This document shows, one piece after another, positions 60,201 through 64,000 of a stretch of DNA of 64,000 nt. The position numbers were made by a program, and so were the translations under genes. The notes below the pieces were generated by a model, which had not been told where the DNA came from, searched no databases, and saw only the letters and a program-made list of their open reading frames with translations. This DNA comes from Phoronis australis (taxonomy: Eukaryota > Phoronida > Phoronidae), in assembly GCA_002633005.1 (NCBI GenBank), contig NMRA01000468.1, forward strand, positions 159,152-223,151, given 5' to 3'. Positions within the stretch are counted from its first letter, which is position 1, and every line of letters starts with the position of its first letter.

Positions 60201-63200
60201 ATGAACATAAATTAAGGCGTTTTGGAGATAAAGCAGTGGACGCTGGACGGACGGACGCCGGACGGAGATAATGGCATTACTCGTCCACATATAAATATGT
60301 GGGCGCATAACAACGCATGTAAAAATGAATACACAACACACACTTTACATCGCAACTGTCCATTTTTGTGGATCGAACGGAAGACACTAATTGAAAATCG
60401 GTTTCTGATTGTTTCCCCTTTTTAAAGATAATCCTTTTATTCCCTCTGCTTTCTCACTAAGTGACCAGACATTCGGTACTGCTCGGTTACAAGGCAATAC
60501 AAAGCAACTGAATACAGGCAACGACCTCGACATTAGTTTTCTAAAATAGCAGGCCACCACGGGCACAGCAATAGCCAAATCCATCAAAAAATCCATCGTG
60601 ATCAACACGATACGAAAGCACGCTAAATTTCACGACGATGCTTAAAGAGGTTCAGGAGAGTCACTGCCACAGAGGTAGGATATCAGTGCTCGGATGTTCA
60701 ACAGGAATCTGCACAATCTGCACCCAAGTACATTTGTGGGAGGTGTGCAGCTGTGACTTACCGAAAGGGAATTTTTGTTCACGATCTTCACCGTACTTGA
60801 CAATGTACTCAAGGACCTCCATGTTCTTTCCGGCATCTTCGCCAAGTGCGACAGAAAGGGAGATCGTCCGGGGTGACTTTTTATCAACGTTCTCGGACAC
60901 TACTGGAGGAGAGGGTTCAACTGAAATAGAAAGACGGCAATTGAATTTAAGGAGCAATAATAATGAGAGGCAGAAGATTGCACCAATACACATTGAAGGG
61001 AAAGAGATCAAGCCAGTCTTGATGTCGTTTGATGTTGACACTTGGTAAAATTGCATACCGCTCATTACAAGTTTCCGTATTTTCAATGGACCAATAGAAA
61101 GTGACGTAAATGGTCTAACAAAAAAGGCCGGCATTTTGGCTCTACAAGCACTTCCAATGAGGAAGCATACTGCCCCACTCCCTACTGAACAGTCTATGCA
61201 GATCATAAGTGTTTGCTCAAAGGTATGCATTTGCAGAACAAAAATATCCAGACCAATAGAATACAAAGTCTTCCTTTTTTACTGCAACCATGCCACCATG
61301 GAAGAAACAAACAACGGAGATGTTACCTGCAAGCAAACAATAACCAGCGAGCTACTGGTATGTCCCCACCAACCCCTCCCACATCCCCACCAACCCCCCC
61401 ACGTCCCCGTCAACCCCTCCCACGTCCCCACCAACCCCTCCCATGGCCGAGTCACCCGAGTAGGTACCTTGACAGCTTACCTGCTTGTACCATTTCAATA
61501 GTGTGAGAGCTGGTGCCCATGCTGTTAGTGGCATTACAGGTGTATGTACCGTACACCTGGTCATCTTTGTCACCTTTTCCAAACACCTGAAATACACAAG
61601 CCAGCATCATAATTGTGTTGTATAAAATGTGATCAAAGACCTAGCACAGAAAACTGGTGTTAGGCTCCGCACAACTATTTCTCAAAAATGATTAAATCTC
61701 ACCCGAGCAAAAGTGTTAAGTTTGAGAATATACGCGTAACTGCTAATTGCCAAGATAATTCTTCAAATTATTTTAATTTGTGATGCGCTGAAGAGTTTGC
61801 CACTCTATTCTGTGATTTCAATACCAGACCGCCTAGACTAAAACTCAAGATTTCCAGGAACACTCGCCGCAATTACCCTGACATCAAGATATGCTACAAA
61901 CATTGGAATCTTGCTACTTCACCCCATTTAGCTGGTTGAATTGGGGCTTTTACTGTCATAAAATTGCTATCATAATATTCCTCATTGTGATAGGATTCTA
62001 CTTTTTGCTTCAAAGGGACATTAACGGTTTTACATCGAAAAATGCATTTTCGGGATAACTGTTACATGAGATGAACTCCTTGAGGTAATTAACTTTGACC
62101 AAGGCGAAACAACAACAAAATCCGTTTCCTTTTTGTGATTTTGTCACAAATCCTCAATTATCACCATAGTCTGTCAGACATTCACTGAAATCAATACTCT
62201 TGCTGTTCAACTACTGGTATTCGGCTCACCAGCAGAGGGTTTGGCTACGACTGGGAATGTTATGGATTCAATTCCATGTTACTGCTAATTTCTACAAAAT
62301 TACCTTTTCTCGCCCAGATGTCCCTTTGTTAAGTCAAACGGGCAATTTTTACTAATTAAAAGCTGGGAACCGTCTTCAATAAATGAATCTCACCTCCAAT
62401 GAACCGTTGAGAGCTGGTTCATTGAAATACTTTGTGTAAATAGAGTCCGCGGTCATCCTTCCAACGACGACTCCGTTCTTGATCCACTTCATTTCTGTCA
62501 GTGGAGGCTCAGCATCGAACACGCACGTCATGTTGGCTTTATTACCCAGCCAGTTGAAGACCTTTTTGTCGCTCTTTGAAGCATCTACTTCAGGCTTATC
62601 TGTAAGAGAAATAGTTTCACATTGTACGTACGACGGAAATTAGGGTAAAAGAAATATCCTATTTGCAACAGTCTCCAGAATTTGGGACAAGGAAACTCCC
62701 GCAAAGATTGAGTTTTCTTATTTTAGAATTTGGGACAAGAGCGATTTCGGCGTAGGCCATTTTTCCCAAATTTTGGATAATGTGATTTCAATCTAGAGAG
62801 TGGGTAATTTTGCCATCTTTCCAGTGATTTTTGAATTTGTGACGGCCAATATTTCCTATTTCTAGAATACTACATGCACACACAGCTACTCCGGCAAATC
62901 TCTGCAAGCTGTTCTTTACAGCAAAACACTTTTGAAAAATCTCATGATACACAAAATGAAACGAATTAAAAAGGGAAAGGAACGCGAGACCACATCACTT
63001 AGTGGTGCATCGAATCCATCTTGAAAGTCTCTTTGCATATGAATGCGTACCAGCTGCGTGTTGTCATAATTAGAAGCCGATATCCCGGAAGCCGATATCC
63101 CGGAAGCCGATATCCCAGAAGCCGATATCCCAGAAGCCGATATCCGCGAAGCTTAAGGCAGCTTTGCCTGCACTTACAATTAACAGTTATGGAGCCATTT

Positions 63201-63930
63201 CTCAACATGGATCCCCCTTTGTTGACAGCGATACATGTGTAGTTGGCTTTGTCCGTTTTCTTCAGGCCAGTGATGGTAAGCTTGATGGCTGTGTTCTGAG
63301 CATCAATGGGGTCAGCAGGAAGGTCGGTCACACAGATACGAGCATCAGACTGAAAAATCGTTAATTTTCTCGTCATACACTGTGCCTGAGAGCGTAAGTC
63401 CTGCTTTTGAATATTTGCCAGGAGATATATCAACTGAGACCAGATTGGGGGACTTTTTGAGACAAGTTCCTCTTTGGCAGATATTAACAGTGACAAGGGC
63501 GTATTTTCAAAACATAAACAAGATTTGTAATAATGACAAATTAAGCCCTCTCTCCAATTTCCTTGTGCTTAATAATACAAGAAATCCCATTTACAGTGGT
63601 CACATATTTTGTGAACCAGTTTGATGCATGTTATTCAGTGGAGAAAACAGGTTTTCAAAATGCAGGAGACCAGTTAGTAATTATGTGAACTTAACCTGCG
63701 TGTTTCTAGGAGTTCTCGAGAATCCAGCCGTTACCAAATGGAAAGGGGCACAAACCCTAAGGCTGCCTCATCACTTACCGCCTGACATCCTTTGGTAAAG
63801 GGCGCTCGTGAGCCAACTTTCTGAAACTCCAAAGTCATGTCTTTCAGTGTACCATCCACACGGCAGATGAGGTCAGTTGAATCACCCACGTTAGCAGTCT
63901 TGTTGACGAATTCTCGGATCGTAGGTGGAT
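36058..63930 (-). CDS. NCAM/Fas2-like: NCAM / Fasciclin II-like cell adhesion receptor, spliced gene, 5' part beyond the window
   Basis: Exons run from 63930 to the TAG at 36058-36060. In order they encode two Ig domains (residues about 1-108 and 109-212 of the visible part), FN3-1 (about 212-309), FN3-2 (about 309-408), a stem, a transmembrane helix with the juxtamembrane DVTCYFRNQCGLLMCI, and an acidic Glu/Lys/Asp tail. The CYF-x-N-x-CG-x-x-MCI block is diagnostic of the NCAM/Fas2/ApCAM family, which mediates homophilic adhesion at the cell surface. All junction phases agree. An alternative terminal exon gives a GPI-type C-terminus. The signal peptide and upstream Ig domains lie to the right of the window. 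Confidence 0.92.
36734..36791 (-). CDS. NCAM/Fas2-like: NCAM-like: cytoplasmic exon 3
   Basis: The 58-base exon (phase 2 in, 0 out) encodes EKKDPEKDEDSKALVDEKA, a highly charged stretch. The acceptor is TTATAG and the donor GCA|GTAAGTGC. Unlike the two cassettes before it, skipping it would shift the frame of the last exon, so it is probably constitutive. Confidence 0.75.
37894..38113. mobile_element. non-autonomous DNA transposon, family member 3
   Basis: It begins AAGGCTTGGAATGATCCATG and ends GCGGAAAATTCCAATCCCTG, the same inverted ends as the 6927 copy. It lies in the intron between NCAM-like cytoplasmic cassette 2 and exon 3. Confidence 0.6.
38771..38858. repeat. nested inverted repeats
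   Basis: GGCCACAGAC near 38771 is inverted as GTCTGTGGCC near 38849, and inside it GCAGCAGGC / GCCTGCTGC forms a perfect 9-base stem with a 6-base loop. It lies in an NCAM-like intron. It may be a decayed foldback element. Confidence 0.55.
39257..39334 (+). pseudogene. 26-codon coding-like fragment on the plus strand
   Basis: After a plus-strand AAGCAG the frame reads EYETVMSLERDILHLTRRQL then QQRQH and a stop, with G/C-ending codons (CTG, GAG, CAG, CGC) unlike the AT-rich intron around it. It resembles a short coiled-coil piece: a terminal exon, an exonised fragment or the relic of a retrocopy. No partner exon was found nearby and the source gene is not recognised. Confidence 0.3.
40535..40595. 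repeat. short tandem repeat GGGACAGAGACAGGGGTTA
   Basis: About three units of roughly 20 bases just downstream (minus strand) of the NCAM-like cytoplasmic cassette 2 donor. Confidence 0.75.
40614..40670 (-). CDS. NCAM/Fas2-like: NCAM-like: cytoplasmic cassette 2
   Basis: The 57-base exon (phase 2 in and out) encodes KKEALPEDEEAQPLKPEQ, acidic and lysine-rich like other NCAM tails. The acceptor is GGTTTACAG and the donor AGA|GTAAGA. Read-through again gives GAG-TAA immediately. It is skippable in frame. Confidence 0.75.
41706..41777 (-). CDS. NCAM/Fas2-like: NCAM-like: cytoplasmic cassette 1
   Basis: The 72-base exon (phase 2 in and out) encodes EGESGQPAEQQVLTVSENPE and ADA. The donor is GGA|GTAAGC; because of the phase, reading through it gives GAG-TAA, so intron retention would end the protein at EADAE. 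Skipping keeps the frame. Confidence 0.7.
42280..42511 (-). CDS. NCAM/Fas2-like: NCAM-like: transmembrane and juxtamembrane exon
   Basis: The 232-base exon (phase 1 in, 2 out) encodes a short polar stem, GGLSTGVIIVIVIILFVIIL and IIID (membrane helix), then VTCYFRNQCGLLMCICVSCC and GKKPPATE. The Cys-rich juxtamembrane block matches the palmitoylated NCAM/Fas2 motif CYF-x-N-x-CG-x-x-MCI. The acceptor is CTCTCTGCAG and the donor AAGG|GTACGT. Confidence 0.95.
45163..45360 (-). CDS. possible Thr-rich (mucin-like) stem exon on an ACA triplet repeat
   Basis: An open stretch of 198 bases (phase 1 in at GGTTAG, phase 1 out at ACAG|GTGGCA) reads in the gene's frame as VTTRRITIPTTSTTTTAATT and similar Thr/Ala/Arg runs, ending KTGKQDVPT. 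This would be a densely O-glycosylatable stem like the muscle-specific domain of NCAM. The acceptor has a poor pyrimidine tract and the donor is weak. The alternative is a simple (ACA)n/(CAA)n microsatellite. Confidence 0.33.
45739..45762 (-). CDS. NCAM/Fas2-like: NCAM-like: 24-base stem microexon (DTTSENPT-G)
   Basis: The acceptor is TATTTCCTAG and the donor CCG|GTAAGTCTGG around 24 bases, phase 1 in and out, encoding DTTSENPT. It lies between the GPI exon and the membrane exon, so only the transmembrane form could include it. Its upstream intron carries three copies of a 13-base repeat reaching nearly to the acceptor. Confidence 0.6.
45766..45808. repeat. 13-base triplication at the acceptor of the 24-base microexon
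   Basis: Plus-strand GAAATAGTAGTGT occurs three times. On the transcribed strand this is ACACTACTATTTC, a branch-point-like CTAC/ACTAC plus pyrimidines, ending a few bases before the AG acceptor. Confidence 0.85.
46331..46357 (-). CDS. NCAM/Fas2-like: NCAM-like: 27-base stem microexon (EPYVSTSVP-G)
   Basis: The acceptor is ACATTCCAG and the donor CAG|GTAAGTC around 27 bases, phase 1 in and out. Inserted between FN3-2 and the membrane exon it adds EPYVSTSVP, with Ser/Thr suitable for O-glycosylation. Both sites are strong and the phase is exactly that needed, but nothing apart from the signals shows it is used. Confidence 0.6.
48028..48033 (-). terminator. candidate polyadenylation signal for the GPI isoform
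   Basis: AATAAA on the minus strand, about 480 bases after the stop of the GPI exon. Such hexamers are common in this AT-rich DNA, so only its position supports it. Confidence 0.3.
48514..48620 (-). CDS. NCAM/Fas2-like: NCAM-like: alternative terminal exon encoding a GPI-anchor signal
   Basis: After the acceptor CTCTTGTAG and in phase 1 the reading is SNSGKVGAVGAAVTYRPSHH, then AIVLVLFVTLILFS and TAA. This is small residues (S/G/A, possible omega site), a short polar spacer and a C-terminal hydrophobic tail of about 14 residues with no cytoplasmic residues: the layout of a GPI-attachment signal. NCAM-120 and Fas2 use GPI-type ends in the same way. A minus-strand AATAAA lies about 480 bases downstream (48028-48033). 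Confidence 0.72.
56274..56442 (-). CDS. NCAM/Fas2-like: NCAM-like: FN3-2, second half
   Basis: The 169-base exon (phase 0 in, 1 out) encodes VDLKNLLPDTEYEVTIVAEN and GMGKSAK: the L-x-P-x-T-x-Y-x-V-x-(V/I)-x-A-x-N-x-x-G signature of FN3 strands E-G. It ends ...FRTMA-G at a phase-1 donor. This is the branch point from which the GPI exon, the stem microexons or the membrane exon can be reached. Confidence 0.93.
57479..57606 (-). CDS. NCAM/Fas2-like: NCAM-like: FN3-2, first half
   Basis: The 128-base exon (phase 1 in, 0 out) encodes SKSYTLRWNLPSDGGDKVTA and FHIELKE. The L-x-W-x-x-P-x-D-G-G pattern is the canonical FN3 B-C region. Confidence 0.92.
58953..59084 (-). CDS. NCAM/Fas2-like: NCAM-like: FN3-1, second half
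   Basis: The 132-base exon (phase 1 in and out) encodes LVIENLQPSTSYTLEVLSRN and AAFRGKP. L-x-P-x-T-x-Y-x-(L/V)-x-V is the FN3 E-F signature. It ends with AEIG at a phase-1 border, as between FN3 repeats in this family. Confidence 0.9.
59555..60290. repeat. retroelement-like block with five CCACTAGGGGGC-type units
   Basis: A motif of the form (T/G)G(C/T)CACTAGRKGGCRC recurs at about 59559, 59672, 59813, 59964 and 60111, roughly every 110-150 bases, each followed by CAAAATTTCATAAAAATCTG-like sequence. The block ends in GGACGGACGGACGCCGGACG. It looks like the 3' portion of a dispersed retroelement with internal tandem duplications. No ORF is kept. Confidence 0.55.
60762..60920 (-). CDS. NCAM/Fas2-like: NCAM-like: FN3-1, first half
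   Basis: The 159-base exon (phase 1 in and out) encodes EPSPPVVSENVDKKSPRTIS, then NMEVLEYIVKYGEDR. It is the A-C' part of a fibronectin type III domain; the usual B-strand tryptophan is replaced in SLSVAL. The acceptor is ATTTCAG and the donor GTAAGTCAC. Confidence 0.87.
61363..61445. repeat. 20-21-base C-rich minisatellite, 4 copies
   Basis: Unit TCCCCACCAACCCCTCCCAC recurs at 61363, 61384, 61404 and 61425. It begins about 35 bases past the NCAM-like exon 61481-61586 donor, in the intron. Confidence 0.9.
61481..61586 (-). CDS. NCAM/Fas2-like: NCAM-like: Ig domain B, second half
   Basis: The 106-base exon (phase 0 in, 1 out) encodes VYGTYTCNATNSMGTSSHTI, the Y-x-C F strand and G strand. 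CNATNS contains an N-glycosylation sequon. The acceptor is TATTTCAG and the donor GTAAGC. Confidence 0.92.
62394..62599 (-). CDS. NCAM/Fas2-like: NCAM-like: Ig domain B, first half
   Basis: The 206-base exon (phase 1 in, 0 out) encodes KPEVDASKSDKKVFNWLGNK then ANMTCVFDAEPPLTEMKWIK. Both the B-strand cysteine and the core tryptophan are present. GNKANMTC-x-x-x-AEP is the style of the last Ig domain before FN3 in Fas2/ApCAM/NCAM. ANMT and LNGS contain N-glycosylation sequons. Confidence 0.92.
63073..63152. repeat. 15-base GATATC minisatellite, 5 copies
   Basis: Unit GAAGCCGATATCCCG repeats five times about 25 bases inside the intron from the donor of Ig domain A exon 2. Each unit contains the palindrome GATATC. 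Confidence 0.95.
63178..63349 (-). CDS. NCAM/Fas2-like: NCAM-like: Ig domain A, second half
   Basis: The 172-base exon (phase 0 in, 1 out) encodes AIKLTITGLKKTDKANYTCI and AVNKGGS: the L-x-I...D-x-(A/G)-x-Y-x-C signature of an Ig F strand. NYT and NGS are potential N-glycosylation sites. The donor AATT|GTAAGTG is followed within about 30 bases by a GATATC-containing minisatellite. Confidence 0.9.
63779..63930 (-). CDS. NCAM/Fas2-like: NCAM-like: Ig domain A, first half
   Basis: The 152-base exon (phase 1 in, 0 out) encodes PPTIREFVNKTANVGDSTDL then ICRVDGTLKD, containing the first Ig cysteine. Where the core tryptophan is expected the sequence reads MTLEFQKVG, with phenylalanine. The acceptor is TTTTTACCAG and the donor GTAAGTG. 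An exon further 5' is required, outside the window. Confidence 0.88.
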
Positions 63931-64000
63931 CTGGTAAAAACACACGATGACAGTACATAACCTGACAACAGTGATGACAAAACAACAGATCATACATAGA

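Noticed and set aside
1-64000. CRISPR array, prokaryotic operon or viral gene cluster
   Set aside because: Tandem arrays have no unique spacers, genes are spliced with GT-AG introns, and no viral capsid or polymerase ORF is present.

Overview
The window looks like nuclear DNA of a non-vertebrate metazoan. Short exons (24-948 bases) with consensus GT-AG sites and matching phases are spread over introns of up to about 14 kb. The background is AT-rich and full of tandem repeats, foldback elements and retroelement pieces. A run of Ns (about 10280-10451) and one further N (21538) mark assembly gaps. The species cannot be named from the sequence; the gene families fit an invertebrate deuterostome or a lophotrochozoan.

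Two spliced genes are supported, both on the minus strand and arranged head to tail. The right half (about 63930 down to 36058) is the 3' part of an NCAM / Fasciclin II / ApCAM-type adhesion receptor: two Ig domains, two fibronectin type III domains, a membrane-proximal stem, a transmembrane helix and an acidic tail. Its 5' part (signal peptide and further Ig domains) lies beyond the window. The left half (31192 down to base 1) is a PLEKHA5/PLEKHA7-type gene: complete 5' end, two WW domains, a PH domain, long proline-rich and low-complexity regions, and the start of a C-terminal segment that continues past base 1. I followed the reading frame across every junction of both genes and the phases agree.

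The most notable structure is the 3' end of the adhesion gene. After the last FN3 exon (phase 1) there is a choice between a terminal exon encoding a GPI-attachment signal (48514-48620) and a transmembrane exon (42280-42511). Between them lie two phase-1 microexons (27 and 24 bases) and a possible threonine-rich exon built on an ACA triplet repeat. After the membrane helix come skippable phase-2 cytoplasmic cassettes. In the PLEKHA gene a 948-base in-frame exon (316 codons, Pro/His/Arg-rich) sits between WW2 and PH, so isoforms with and without a long linker are possible.

The 4.9 kb between the genes holds the adhesion gene's 3' UTR candidates, a DNA-transposon-like element and a GC-rich, hairpin-containing presumed promoter of the PLEKHA gene. 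The introns contain a LINE ORF1 fragment with a 17-base target-site duplication and a poly-A end, tRNA-derived SINE pieces, a 160-base foldback element, a three-copy terminal-inverted-repeat family and several minisatellites. Apart from one 26-codon coding-like stretch (39257-39334), I see no credible plus-strand gene.
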